Shown: positions 1-13,386, counted from the first letter of the stretch. The stretch is 64,000 nt of DNA from Podarcis raffonei (GCF_027172205.1 NC_070602.1:133855049-133919048); one strand, 5' to 3'. Numbers and translations: made by a program. Notes: a model not told the origin generated them from the letters alone.

Positions 1-650
1 TCCGTGCAGTACAAACAGATGTCGAGTCTGCATGGCTAGCAATAACATTTCAGCTTCCTGCTGCCACAGATGTTCTTACAAGAACGAGGGCTTTTCAGCA
101 TTTCCATCCCGTGGCAGCGACCCAAGCCATCCCATGAACTTCCTTTCCTGCCTACATTTTTCCATTTAGTGTATGTGCTGCAGTTTAGGCCTTCAGAAAT
201 ACATTTAGAATAAGAAATACATTTAGCATAAGTGAGGTGAGCCTTCTTACGGAATCTGCATTTACTTATTTTGCTTTAAGATTTGAGTCTTGCGACACCT
301 TAAAGACGAGCAGTTTTATTACAGTGTTAAGTTTTTGTGGACTACAGTACACAATATTACCCTGAGTAGCAGAATACACACACAAGGTTCGGGAGGAGAT
401 TGAAGATAGTGAGGGCAGAGGTAAATGGAACACAATAAATACAGACACGGTGATAATTACGTACCGGTAATTACCAGTAATCATTACTAAAACAGTTGTT
501 TTGGCATTAGTAATTGGGTACTCAACATTTTGAGTAAACAGAAAGCAAAAGATTGCTAGTACTGAGTCACGTGGTGGAGGGAACTGGCGCATTTAAGCGA
601 ACATTCAAATGTGGATTTTCACATACTAGGGCCATTGCATGCCTCTTAAA

Positions 651-710
<60 letters not shown>

Positions 711-1100
711 TAGTATCTTCTCACACCATAGTTCTGTGTGAAATCAGGCCCTCACCCTTCTCTTCCATTGTTATCAGTTGAGTAAAACAATAGAAGAAAA
801 ACACTAGTAAAATAAAATCAGACAAGCCTTGTAAGTAAATGAATTAAACAATCTAACTTTACCCATCTCCAAACAGGTGTAAAGTTACCTTTTAATGTTC
901 TGTTACCTTGTTGAAATAGGTGGGTTTTATTTGGCATTCTTCAGCCTGAATTGCATGATTCACCCCATCCTGCAGCAAGCCCTTCACTGTTTAATCAACT
1001 CTGAATTGTGTTTTAGTTTGGTAATGAGACACACAAATAATGTCCAGTCATTTCTGTTGCTGATTCTTGGTGATGGAGTCTCTTTTCTGTTGCTTTACAG
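1..1100 (+). other. PLEKHM3: PLEKHM3 intron (3' part)
   Basis: This is the end of the intron that precedes the penultimate PLEKHM3 coding exon; a pyrimidine-rich tract and an AG acceptor close it at 1099-1100. I see no coding exon in it. It holds an interspersed-repeat fragment at about 285-410, whose phrases (gacaccttaaagac and gtggactacagt) match a repeat common in reptile genomes, and a compound GT/GA microsatellite at 653-710. Confidence 0.7.
653..710. repeat. (GT)n(GA)n compound microsatellite
   Basis: About 16 GT units (653-684) run directly into about 13 GA units (685-710). It is intronic and likely to vary in length between individuals. Confidence 0.97.
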
Positions 1101-1258
1101 GTTATTGAAGGGAAGCTGGCCCCTTTCCTTGGGAAGGTAATCAAATTTGCCACTTCCCATGTGTACAACTGCAGCCTTTGTAGCCAAAAGGGATTCATTT
1201 GCGAGATCTGTAACAACGGCGAGATCCTGTACCCATTTGAGGACATTTCTACAAGCAG
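1101..1258 (+). CDS. PLEKHM3: PLEKHM3, penultimate coding exon (partial gene)
   Basis: This exon encodes 52 residues plus two bases of an Arg codon, beginning [19 protein letters not shown] and ending EDISTSR across the splice. Acceptor AG lies at 1099-1100 and donor GT at 1259-1260. The product is part of the C-terminal Rubicon-homology-type zinc-binding domain of PLEKHM3, a pleckstrin-homology scaffold reported to bind AKT in myoblast differentiation. The visible Cys pairs CSLC and CEIC are the first zinc ligands; the partner ligands lie in the next exon. The family assignment rests on near-identity to the vertebrate PLEKHM3 C-terminus as I recall it, and on FZD5 being the next gene. PLEKHM1 is the main alternative but is more divergent here. 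Upstream exons lie outside the window. Confidence 0.93.
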
Positions 1259-4200
1259 GTAAAGGACGGTGATTACATGTGTTGCTTTGCATGTGTGTAC
1301 ATTTACTATGATACAGTAATGACGAGAGGGCTGATGCAAACATGAGCAAGAGTTCAGCTTACCTCCTTTCTATGTGGAAACCTTTTGTGAAGGCCAAACG
1401 AGACACAACATTAAATGCATCTTCATACCAATGGAGGAATTTCCTCTCAGTGCAAATAGCAGCTTCAAAGGAGTGGTTTTCATGTGGACTACAATTAAAC
1501 TCCCTCTCACCATCACCACCAGTAATCACCCACTGCAGCTGCTACTTGCATTTGTAGCCAGTACAAGTGGAAAGTGTGCACATTCATGGGGTATGTACCG
1601 TCATGCTTTGGTCTGCTTCACCACATGTGCATGCACCAGGGAACTGGAGTTCAGCACCGCTCCCTGCGGTGTGTAAATGCAAAGGAGTAGATGTGTGTAG
1701 TTACGGCAGGCACAACAGTGTACATAACACACAAAGGGGCCTTAAGGGGACTTGTGAACTCAAGAGGACTTTCACAATCTGACCATTAAAATTCCTTAAG
1801 ACATTTATTTCTAAGCAGTTCAGATTGTAAATGCAAGTCTGATATTTTAAAGGCCCTAGGCAAGGTAAAGTTAATGGGACCTGCCTATCCCGAGCCGACA
1901 AGTTTCAAGAATATTTAGCTTTTCTGAGCGTCAGTATCCAGACTGTCTCTTCCCTTCTCATGGCCCCCTGTACATATGGGAAGCCTGAGGATAGGAGAAA
2001 AGGAGACAGGCACCTGACACTTGTCTTTCATTAGCCCGTAAGTAATTGTGCATTGGCAACTGAGCGCATCATCTTGCTGCATATTGGACTCGGGGATTGT
2101 TAGATAAAGGAGCTGACCAGACTGCATGTTGGGGCTGATTCAGACATGCATGTTTATCCCTTAATCTGACTGCATATCATGCCTGTGTCATTCAGGCACA
2201 GATAAAACATCTATGTCACCCCAGTTGAGTTTTTCAATGGAGTGTCCAGGAGTGAGTCATAAATAACTAAGTTTTGTATATTCATGATGTTGATCCTCCC
2301 TTGGGCATTCTTGGCACTTTGTGAGATGGCCAGGATTATTTTGTTAGCATAATTTGTTGAGAGTTGTTTTTCTTCCCAGCTGGGAGAAGAGTTCCGTGCC
2401 AGTGCAGCCCAAGGCCACCTTTCACTGAGATTTTTGACTGGCACCTCTTTTACTGCTAATATTTGCCCCATCTTTCCCTGGTTTTGTTTCATTACCTTGT
2501 TTTTAGTATGAGGTCCAAGCCCTGAACGTATATTAAATGAGGTTTGCAGCACAACTGTGCAAACACTGATTAGGAAAGGAAAGAGAACACTTGCGAAACA
2601 GTAATTTCTAGGACGAAAAGTTGTGAATGAAAAAGCATTAAGGAGAACTAAGATCATGGCTATATAAGGCAAAGATATCTGCAAGGGGCTCGTGAGGATA
2701 ATGAAAGGGGCAAAATGCTTGATGTAAGAAGGTTTCCCAGTGCAATGCATGTAGTTTCTCTGCAGAATGATTTGATTACTCTGAGTGTTTGCTGTGCATT
2801 AAAATCTCAGGTTAAATGCCTTAGAATTCTGAAATCTTAAATTCCCTGAGAGAATTTGCAGTACATCTCAGATCAGTAATATCTGGGTGTAATGACTTCT
2901 GTTGGTGCTTATTACACTGGGAGCCAGTAATACATATGTGTACATGTTCAATACAAAAACAGATTTAATGACACTGATATAACCACATCATTTTCAAAAT
3001 AATATTTAGCATTGCTGTACCAGTGAAGTTGTGGTTCAGTAACAAAAGTGAATTAGTTTGATCAGTTAATTTTTATTTTGGCACTTAGTTTGAACATCTG
3101 TCTGCATATTGGATAATGTTCTTTTGTTGGGGCACTGTGTTGATAGAAAGCAGGTTGCCCATTAATAGATGTAGTAGTCTATTTCTTTTTAAAATAGGAT
3201 TCATTCGTAAGATTGCCACATAGGCAATGCTTTGAATTTAGGTTTGTTAAAAGAAATCAAGTGGGCTGCCTTTTAATTCCAAGACAGGTCTTGGCAACCC
3301 CAGTCATTGCAGATTCATATGTTTCACTCTGAATTAAATTATAACCCTCTTTGTCCGTTATATATTTTTTTTTGGGGGGGGGAGGTGGGGTGTTTCAACT
3401 TGGTATGAGTCAGGGGCTTATGTGCTCCTGCCCCCGCCCCAAAGAAAAACCCCACAAATATTTCAATATATTGAGATTTCTGTTGGTAGGGTTGCATTCC
3501 CTTATTTAGGTAATCATTGCCTTAAACGTTTGCCCCATTTAACTAGGATTCTGATGTTCTGTTCTAGTTCTTATATTACTCTGTGCCTTAGGATGTTCAT
3601 AGGCCTCTGTACCCTGAGCCCCTGCTAGGATGGCAGAGTTACGAACAAGTTGGACCCTGGCGCCTGATTCCGCATTTCCACTTTTGAGTAGGCGAAGAAT
3701 ACCATACAGTGATATTCCCCTTGCTGGTAGTTCTCCTGAAAGGTTTATACCATCGTATCAGCAAACACATGCCCTGGCATTGAATTTCAGAGGAGTGGCC
3801 TTGTTAGTCAGTTGCAGCAAAAAACAATGCATAGCCTTTGACTTGGAGTAGGTGCCCAAAACAGATTGAGAAGGTTGAGTCCCGTCAACCAAACATTATT
3901 CCTGGGTGGGAAAACCTTAGGTTTTGTTTTAACTAAGGAATAGAGTTTTCCCATTTTTTTCGGTAAGAAGGACAGGGTAATTTAATCTGGCACGTTCAGC
4001 AAGTTCTGCTAACACCTCCACCCCCTCCCACAACCACCTAAGAGGGATATATAACACTTACAGTTTTGTAGATCCACGAATTAGTTTTCTAAAGCTTTGT
4101 CCCTAAATGGAGATGAAAATAAATATTAACCCATGTGCATTGTGATGAACTTACTGTTGTCCTAATGTCTTTGTTTCTGCTCCTTCACTTGCATGTGTTC

Positions 4201-4374
4201 AGCTTCACTAAATCTAAACAAAATGAATGCCTCTGGTGTTTTAAATGAGTGCAAAACTGGACTTTTAATAAATCTTGAGCCTCTGTTAGCTTCACTAAAT
4301 CTAAACAAAATGAATGCCTCTGGTGTTTTAAATGAGTGCAAAACTGGACTTTTAATAAATCTTGAGCCTCTGTT
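4201..4374. repeat. Perfect 87-bp tandem duplication (2 copies)
   Basis: Copy 1 (4201-4287) and copy 2 (4288-4374) are identical at every base, each starting agcttcactaaatc and ending gagcctctgtt. The shared bases ag continue past copy 2. The unit is a multiple of three, so open frames run through both copies, but I see no coding evidence. Exact identity points to a very recent duplication or an assembly artefact. Confidence 0.97.
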
Positions 4375-6153
4375 AGAGTGGTATAAAAAAAACCCCCAAC
4401 AATCAATTGCCTTAATAAGAAGCTGTTTGTACTGTGTGAAAGAGTTCCCCTGCATTCACAGCATTCTTGAATGACTAGGAATTGAAGTGTGTTTGCACCT
4501 TGCTTTGCATATATTTCCCCTTTGCCTTTTTGCCTTGACCTTTCCGCTTGACAAAGAAGAAAGCAAAGCGATGAGTCTCAGGTGCCCCTGCCAAGCCCTG
4601 CCAGAGGGTCAGCACTGGATGACGACCATCCTGATATAATGGCATCCTCATGGGGGCTGATGGAGAGAACAAGTTCTGGTAGAAAAGTAGTTTTTCTGTG
4701 GGTCCATTTCCAGATGTGATTTCTCAAGGCCTGTCTCTTACGGAGACAGATAAATCTCAGGGCAGAAGGACACCCCCCCCCCTTTTAAAGAGCTGGAGTT
4801 TCCATTTGCATGGAGGCTGTTTGCTCAGTATTCATTTTTTGTCAATCCTTGAGCAAACAGAGCAAATACCTGGATAATGCACTCATCTGGCTTTGAATGC
4901 ACATATATTACATACCCTTTTCTTGCTAATCGGTGTGACACATTCCTTTGTTGGCTAAATGGTTCCAAAACAAACACAATCATTTCAGTTAATTAGCAGG
5001 GTTTTGTGGGCTGTGCCTGGCAAGCTCCTTACATCCTGTCCGACAATACACAACTTCCAAGTCTGCTGTCTTAGCACTGTTGTAGAATGCTCCAATAATT
5101 CTCTTTTTTTCTTGCTTGGTTTTGCATTGCTTAGTTAAAGTATTCCCCTTCCTTGGATTTCCTGGGTGTCGGGTTTTGGAATGAAAACTAAAAATAGAAG
5201 AATAGTAAAGTGCAAGTGGAAATGTTGTAATAGTTGGGTCTTCTGATTTTTTCCTGTCAGCTCCAGCAATTAGTTTTTAAGTAGACATGGAAATTGACTT
5301 AAACCTGCTGGAAACAGTGTTCTCAGGAAAGCTTTACTTTCCAGGGGGCAGAGTGTCAGGTGGTCGTTACTCACTGGGGTGGTGGAATAGCACTGCACAT
5401 GCTTGAAGATACTGCATTGTGAATTTTTTGCAGCTTTTGGATACAAGCTCTTGTCGCTGAGATCTCCTTCGCCTTTTACTGCAAGGACTCAAAAAATGAG
5501 TCCTTCCTTGCAAAGTAAAATGCTGATAAATGTTTAGTATGGCGAAATTCCAAGTTCTGCTACCTTTCAGTGCTGCGAAACATTTTGTTGTTGGGTCATT
5601 GTTGATCTAGTTTCTCAGATCAACTTCAGGGATAGGGGTCTCAAACTGGTATTCCACACAGACAACCAAGACCCAGTGCCTTTCTTCCTCTACCACCAAC
5701 GCAGCCCATCTGCTGAAGGAATGGCTTGCTTTACCCAGAGGTGTCCTCTAGAAAGCATTAGAAGACCCACTGGCTGGTGCATCACCCAGTCAGGTGGAAT
5801 CAGTGCAGTTCCACTTGGCCTTGTAGAGCCTTTACCCCAGGATATCCTCTTCGGCCCACCCTAAACAACCTGACTCCCATTGAGAAGAATCTGCCACGCT
5901 GAGTTTCTGCTCTTCACCTTCCTTCACAGAACCCTCTGCCTCTGGAACTTGACCATTTGCTTTTCTAGATGACACTGGTTACCTCTGTCCCATCTGCCTA
6001 CTAGCAGCCATTCTGAGAACTGACTTTTGCCTGCTGTAGATCATACCACTTGCCTTTGACCCCCACCAGCCGAGAACTTTCTCACTCCTGACCCTGGCTA
6101 TCACTTGTCGGATCTTAGCGAACCTTGACACATGGACCTAAGGACAACTGTGA

Positions 6154-6307
6154 GCATGCAGCAGTGGCGTAGCGTGGGTTGTCAGCACCCGGGGCAAGGC
6201 AAGTAATTTGCGCCCCCTAACCCGTGGATTTGCGCCCCCTAACCCTAACCCCCAGATGGTGCGGCCGCCCCCCCCTGCACCCCCCACGCTACGCCACTGG
6301 CATGCAG
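6154..6307. mobile_element. hAT-superfamily MITE with 8-bp target duplication
   Basis: The element itself is 6162-6299 (138 bp). Its ends are inverted repeats, CAGTGGCGTAGCGTGGG on the left and CCCACGCTACGCCACTG on the right. An exact 8-bp duplication, GCATGCAG, flanks it at 6154-6161 and 6300-6307. Short TIRs beginning CAGTGGCG with 8-bp duplications are typical of hAT elements. The interior is C-rich and codes for nothing, so it would need a transposase in trans. Perfect ends and duplication suggest a fairly young insertion. Confidence 0.93.
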
Positions 6308-9300
6308 GGTTGCTGTGCATAGCTGCCTCCCACTTTTGAGCCTATATACACATGTACTGTCTATGTGCCCATAAACTCTGCACAAGCGTTAAGCTCCACA
6401 TGCTGTTGCATGCAATGGGTCATAGGAAAACTAATCTTTCAGTATTACTTTTTTAAAAAAACAGCAACACAAGAACAACCCTTCTGTACAATCATGACTC
6501 CAGCCTATGCAGAAAATGAAATAACTTGCTCAAGATCTCACTGACTACCATACTAATGAATCATCTTGCTTTTTTTAAAAAAAAAAGTGTTATTGTGTTA
6601 TATGTTTCAGGGCATGCAAACAAGTATAATCTTCTGCACTTCAGAGCTGAAATTATCTTGTGGCTTCTAGGAAAGAATGCTAGAAGGGAGGAAGTTGGTT
6701 AAGGATGGGGCTGGCTGGGACACAAGTTGAAGGAGAAATATGTGCCTCCGCTATCAGTTTCCAGCACCTCCACCCACCGTTTCACCCACCCCAAATCTCC
6801 CGTGTTAAGAATGGCTGCCCTACAGGAGCATACGCCTGATCATTTAAAATGCAAAAACCTTCACGGAGATTCTGAGGTGTTTCAGGCACTGGCGCTATGT
6901 GCATAATCTAGGCAATGAGCCATACGATTCCACTCCTACAGCAGCTGTGACCATAGGAAGCCAAACATGAAAAGTGGACTTTCCCCCTCTGGGACTGCTG
7001 CAGGCAAAACAGAAGACATGAATGAGTCCACGGTTGCTTGTTTTTAAGGTCTCATCTTTTTGTCATCTTCAAAGCAACAAATGTCTTCTCCACAATGTCA
7101 TTGTATTTGTGCTCAAAAGGATCTGAGAAAAGGAGAATAAAGGCTTAGTAATAATGAGACTGTTTTGTAAATAAGTGCCATAAAAGGAACACCCTCTTTC
7201 CCAACACAGGTGCTTCTCATTGCCCTCAGATGTTAGAGAAGTGGGTGACGCAGCATCGAGCTGTGGCCTTGGCCAGATAAGAAGCAGGTGTTTGATCGCT
7301 TGATTGAAATGCTGAGCGGTCTTGCAGCCACAGCGAGGAGATACACCTTTGTAATTTTCCATGGAAGTTAGAGTAGGTTGCAGCTGGGAAGGATTTCAGC
7401 TTTTAAGTTTTGCAGGTTCGCCTCAGCTTTGTGATTCCTTCTCTCCTTAAGCCGTATAGTGAATTGTGCAACACAAAATCAACAGAGTGCTTAAGTGCCA
7501 TATTTCGTTTTCACTTGTCAGTCCCTTGGGGAGACTGCAGTTGACTTCACGCATTCCGTTTGCGTATTAGGTTCTCTTCCACATGTGCAGGTGGTCCTGA
7601 CTGGGCTGGCAGGGCTAGCCAGGACTCACTCTGGTCCACCCCAGTACCGGCAGCTTCTCATTCATCTCACCATCACCCACAACTTCCACTCTATTCTCTT
7701 CCTCTTTGGGCCCCATCTGGAAGTGGGGCGGAAGATAGTAGCTGCAGTCTCTTCTTCTTTACCCAATGCGATGGCATGAGTGGCTGCGGGGAGGGGGGTG
7801 GGCTTCTCTACCATTGGGAGCGGGTAAGTAATGTAAATGGCAGCACCACCAGCAGCAGCAACAACAACATATCCTCTACCTCATTGCTGCCACTTGGTCT
7901 GAAGAAGGAGCAAGCGGAAGTGGCAAGGAAGAAGGAGCTGTCCATGTTTGCAAGAAGAGCAGAAAGTAGAGCCATTTCCATTGTCCAGCAGCCATTTGTA
8001 TGTGTCAGGAGAATCTGGTTTATGGTGGGCCCTTGCCGGGGCATGGACCTGGGCAGATGCCAACCCATGGTGCTCGGCCTGACATCAACGATGTTTTAAA
8101 TGTTACGTGTGACTGTGTCAAATATTCACCTGCAAATGCGTATAAGAGCCTTGACTGACTGCAGCTAACTGACGAGTGTACATTTGGTAGCACACCTAGG
8201 TTTGCCACTTTTGGAAGGTGTGAAATAATCCTAATAGGAAAGAGAAATAGGACTCGTGAAATGCTGGTTGGCAGTGGGTATTCAGGAACACACATTAAAA
8301 TCCTGTAGAATTGGGGAAATGTGTGGAACTTGTGGGCTTCATTCCTTGGATATTTGCTTCATTGAGATCCTTGTGTCTTAGCAAGTTTTCATCAGAAACT
8401 GTTCAGAGGTTTCCTGGCTTTTCTACACAACCACAACACTGAAAACCACCTCCTTCTCCTGAAAATAAAGCTATGGTAATTAGATGCTTGTGGAAGTTGC
8501 TGCCACCAGTTTCACTGCAAGGCGGATTCATGGACCCTCTGGCCAATTTGTTGATTTGGATTTCTTCTGTTCATTGTCTCAGCAATTAAGATGTCTGAGC
8601 AATTGAAGTGTTACTTCCCAGTCAGAATAGCTCCTGGCAAACAGAGCACAGCAGATCCAATGGATTTTCACAATGCACTTGACTCAAATTTTCAACCTAA
8701 GTTATCACCGTTGCCATATATTACTGGAATAGAATTGGGCAAACCAGCAAAAAAATATTTTTTTAAAAAAATGGTCTAGATTGGCCTTGTGGAACTTCCA
8801 GCCCACAAAAGAAACTACCTGCTTTTTATTAGGAACCTCACGTTTCCCTCCATCTTCCTGATCTTAAGAAACTTCTGGGCCACACGAGTACCTGAAAACT
8901 GCATGGGAAATTTGCCGTTTGAGTGCTAACATTGTGGGAAGGAAACAATCGTATTCTCTCCAATCTCTCTGTCACTGTTCTCTCTACCATCAGCTCACCC
9001 TTAACACTTTGTCCCACAACCCGTACCTGAAAATCTGTACTAGGTAACAAGTGTTTAGCCTCTAAGAAAGATTTTCAAAAAGCTTAATCCAAATTATTGT
9101 GTAACATAGAAGATGGTGATAACTTAGTATAGATCCTATTAGTAAAAATACTAATGAAAAGCCTGGCCAGATAGAAAAGTCTAGGTCTTGTATGTTTGTT
9201 TGCTGTTATTTACTGCTGGTTGTGCAGCCAAAATTTTATGCTGCTGTTACTGGAGGTTACTTTTTGCAATTTTAATGAATTGCACATGCTTTGTGTAAAT

Positions 9301-11081
9301 GTGTTTTTATTATAATGCATTTTTATTTTGGTCTATGATCTTAAATTGGTTTTAAGTCATGGAGAGACCCTTTTGTGTAACAAGCAAGTAACAAGTTCTG
9401 CTAATGATGATAATTGAAAGCTCAGCAGCGGAGGCATCAGGCAGGTAGCCCTAGGAAGAGCTACTTGGGACCCCGCCAGAGAGAGGTGCCTCTCCTCAGT
9501 AGCCATCCTTCTAACTTGGGTTGCCAGAGTTATCCAGAGAAAGACTTCTAATGACCACAGACTTAAAGAGGGCAAGTTAATGAGGAGCTGCTTTAAATTA
9601 GGGGATTCAATTTGGTAATGGAATTCAGCCATGTACTGAGCTGAAATGTCCATGTGGTGTTGAAAGACAGACCCATGTACAACACAGAGCAAAGGTTTGA
9701 TCTGGATTTTAGCAGGGCATGGGTCACAGTGACCAGGCTGTCTTTGTCCAGGAGGGATTCTCTGTTTGCACTTTTCTGTTTCTGCATGCAGCAGCTATCA
9801 CAGGAAATATGAGTTTTCCTGCAAAAGCTTATGCGGCAGTGATTCAGTTAGTCCCTAATGAAGGCCACAATTGTATGCATGTTGGGAACCAAATCCCATT
9901 AAGCAGTAGGAGTTGTTTCTGAGCAAACAATCTATGAATGGGATTAGGGTGCTATACACTAATGCAGCTACTGTTCTGGAATGACTGGGTATATTAAGGG
10001 TTAATTTGGTAGTGAGAAAACAACAATTGGACCTGTAGTGGTTAAAATGAAGAAGCTGATTTATGGAAGGCTTTGGGAGCTAGAAGCATAAGTGCTGGTG
10101 GGATTTTAAGCAAAGCCCATGAAGAGTGTCATTCATGCCTGCTTTTCCCTGTCCTGCTTGTAGTCATCTGTTCCCTTTTATCAAGGAACAAGTTGATTAT
10201 TGATCATACAGAAGTTTTGGATGGTGGGTGGGGTTTTTTGTGCTTTGCAACTTTTTCAAATGGTTTGAATGATGTATTTGCTCTTAATTTTGAAATCATC
10301 AATCTTCTCTTGCCCCTCCCCACCCCCTGATTTAATGCATCTGGGTAGCAACGGCAGGTGTGTTTCACTCTTCCATAATCCTGCAGGCGTCCATTTCGAC
10401 AGAAATTCCTGATAAGCGTTTACATTCTCCAGTTGACTGAGAAGAGTGATCAAAAGAGGGAAAAGGGAGAGGCCATGAATGAATGCAAAATGACACTCTC
10501 ATCAATCATTGGTCTCCAGCGTTTCCCAAGGAATTGTAAATCACTAACGAAAGGGGAATTAGCTTGATAAAGTCAGCATTAGTGTCAGATGTGGATGATT
10601 TAAAATTTCTAAAGGCACAACTGTTTTCTTTGGCTGTCATCTTGGCTCCCACTTGGGTTGCCTGCATGTGCTCCAATCCAGTAAAGAATGGATAACATGC
10701 TTAAGTAATTAAGCTTGTAAAATCTTCCAGAGATTTTGAGATTAAAGCAAATACTAACAGCTGCAACCTTGCATCCGGTCAGGCTGCTTAAATCCCAGTG
10801 ACTTCATTAACTGCACATAGCATTGTGCCCTAACTGCCTCGCTAAACCACTGCCATAGTATAACTCAATGTTCCAACACTACAAGACAGCTTCTCACTGG
10901 GACTCAACAATGTCTGAGAACCCTCTGAGCGTTTCTCGGTGTGGCTGGCTTTCAGAGGTCAGAATACAGCCAGCACAGGAACAGTCTTATCACAGAACTT
11001 CTTTCCTCTGCATAGTGGGGTGGGGAAGAGAAGCTAGGAACCTACATATTAATATACAAATACCTGATTTTGTTCTCACAG

Positions 11082-11259
11082 ATGTGACAGCTGTGGTGCC
11101 GTCTTCCATTCAGAGTGCAAGGTGAAGTCGGTGCCGTGCCCCAGGTGTGTGCGAAGGGAGCTTCAGATGAAGCAGAAGTCTTTCTGGAGAAGACTCAACA
11201 TGGATGAAAGCCTGGAAGAGGCCTGCAACATGTTTGAACTGTCCTATCAGAACACTTGA
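11082..11259 (+). CDS. PLEKHM3: PLEKHM3, last coding exon with stop codon
   Basis: After acceptor AG at 11080-11081, the exon completes the split Arg codon and encodes 58 residues before TGA at 11257-11259. It begins [12 protein letters not shown] and ends MFELSYQNT. Visible zinc ligands are CDSC, HSEC and CPRC, which complete the Cys/His cluster started in the previous exon. In the family this module is the Rubicon-homology region, which in relatives (PLEKHM1, Rubicon) binds RAB7 on late endosomes; whether PLEKHM3 does so is inference. The C-terminus is intact, and spliced phase (2 bases plus 1 base) matches exactly. Confidence 0.94.
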
Positions 11260-13293
11260 CTCCAAGGAGGAAGCTGGCAACCTGCAGAGATCCCTTTCCT
11301 ACTGTAGAATGAATGCTTACAAGGCAACGTTCCACTGCCAGGCAGAATCCTTTCCTGCAGAAAGATTGGCTAATATTCACCTTTTCGGTTATTGAATAGC
11401 AAGGGTCAATGTTGCGAAGAAGGTTGAAGGCAGAACGCATTCATGAAGTCTAGGTCAACCAGGTGGTCTAAAGCCAAATGTAGTTTACTTGAAATATTTC
11501 CTATTCTCTTTGCATTTATTGTTAGAAATAGAAATATTGTGTGCATTATTTATTATTATGTTTCCAAGTGAACTATTTTGCAGAAGTAGCAAAGGTGGCA
11601 CTGGAACTTAAGGGCCCCAAAGTACTTTGCACAGGGGGCCTATGAGATGTATTTGTGGGGTCTTTTCCAGCTTATAAGGATGTTTTAGTAAATCGTCCTT
11701 AAGACTACATTCCTCTCCCACCTCTCAGAAAGTAAACTCAATTATAGATCCACATCTAGATGACTAGAATAGCAATCCTTGCACGCTATATGAACCAAGT
11801 GCTAAATGCTGTTTAGTTCCTGTGTTACTGTTCTGTTCTTGACTACTGGAACAGCAGCTCATGGTTGTAGAACATGCACAGCTTTACATCTGCACAACAT
11901 TCCAATCTCCTACTAAGTCAACAATGCAAATCCCTGTGATTTTTCTCACATGTAGCACGATTAAACACCAAAATACATCTGTTTTGATGTTAAACAATGT
12001 ACACACTGCTTTGCTGCTGCTTTGGAAGTTGACCACTTTTTTTAAGCACCTTTCTCCACCTTCTTACACTTTGAAATGGTGAGCTGAGGGTTTCGCAGGG
12101 CCGGGGTCTGCTTCGTCTCTCTCTCTGCTGCTCTGTCCTTTTGGCTGCACTTCATATGGGGACTCGGAATAGCAGCCTGAGCAATTGCTGGGGACAAATG
12201 CTTCAGCGCAGTGAGGAGGAGGCACATCTTGGAACACCTTGGCTGAGAAATTGGGACTTGTGCAGTTTCTAATTCTGCATAAGGAAGTGCATGTACAGAA
12301 CACGGCACATGGTGGCTGCAGATTGACAGGTGTGCATCCACACTCACTGTGCACACAGCACTGCACACTGTGAATAGCGATGCACTTTCCATGTGTCTTA
12401 TGATAGAGATTGGAACGTGCTTCCTTGTCTTTTGCCTGAGGATTTAGTACACAACTTTTACCCATGGGATCCTAGTAGAACATAACATTTTGCCCACTTA
12501 TTCATCTGTCTTTGGAGTGAGGCCCATTAATCCTCCCTGTTCTGTGTATCTGGTACTTAAAGATATGTCAAATGAAGTTTGCGAATGCTGCGTTTATTTT
12601 GCCCTTATCCAGACCAGTCTTGTGCTACTAGATTCACCTACTGGTAGCTTATGTAAGCTTTTCCAGCTAGATCAATGGAGAATTCCAGCCTTCATTCATA
12701 TTGAGTCTCTACATTGAAGGCAGAGAGTCATAAAAAGGTAGCAGAATCTACTGGCACTCATAAATGTTTCCTCTGAGCCTGATTTTGTTTCTTTGTTTTT
12801 AGCCACTTTGAGGCTGTGTTCAGAGGTTTGTGGTTTATGGTTTAACATGCTCAGGAGAATCTCAGGCTCATGTGCTTCCTCCTCAAGGATAACTGCAGTT
12901 TGGCCTTTGTTGGTTTGAACGATGGTTTAGTGAAACAAGCCAACTTCACATCTTGGTTGATGCTGCCGACCTGTTTCAGTAAACCAGTTAAGCTTAACCA
13001 TAGTTTAGGGTTTGGGCGTAAACACTAAACTGAGATTAATCAAAGGTAGCAGCCTGAGGCTTCCCTGGGCTTGTTCCTGTCGCGAACTGCAGTAAACCTT
13101 AAGTTATTATTAGGTCCAAATGCTCAGTCTCTGAGATCTTTTATTCAGTGCAGTTAGTTTCTCCATATTTCCTGTTCTTCCTCCAGTGCATATATATTGA
13201 TGCAAATGTGGTTACTAATTTGTAGAAAGTGCATTGTTCTGTGAAAATGATGCATAGCTGTATTTATACCTACCTTTAATGCATCCTTCCCTG

Positions 13294-13386
13294 TGGTACT
13301 CTCCGGGTATTTTAGACTACAGGTCCCATCAGGCTCAGTGGTCAGGTGTTTTGGGAGTTCTAGTCTGAAACATCTGGAGAGTACCA
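13294..13386. mobile_element. Palindromic MITE relic (short inverted-repeat DNA transposon)
   Basis: The ends tggtactctcc and ggagagtacca are inverted copies, and the arms stay related inward (tttagactacaggtcccatc against gttctagtctgaaac). It belongs to the abundant reptile family whose arms resemble ttggactacaactcccatc. Related relics lie at about 15047-15126, 21080-21170, 37556-37680 and 57440-57560. Confidence 0.7.

Larger units (their letters stand above)
1259..11081 (+). other. PLEKHM3: PLEKHM3 last intron (9.8 kb)
   Basis: The intron runs from donor GTAAAG to acceptor TTCTCACAG. Recognised contents are an exact 87-bp tandem duplication (4201-4374), a hAT-type MITE with intact target duplication (6162-6299), an unassigned C/T-rich stretch at about 5640-6135 and short homopolymer runs. 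A minus-strand 179-codon ORF at 2211-2750 matches nothing I know. Stretches at about 4840-5260 and 10480-10800 look free of repeats and may hold conserved non-coding sequence, which I could not test. The rest is featureless. Confidence 0.8.

Noticed and set aside
6218-6255. Telomere-like CCCTAA repeats
   Set aside because: Only two contiguous units occur, inside the C-rich interior of the hAT MITE; this is not an interstitial telomere array.
7560-8099. 179-codon plus-strand ORF in the PLEKHM3 intron
   Set aside because: Composition reflects CAG/CAA and CT-rich runs; it has no family match and overlaps competing frames on both strands.
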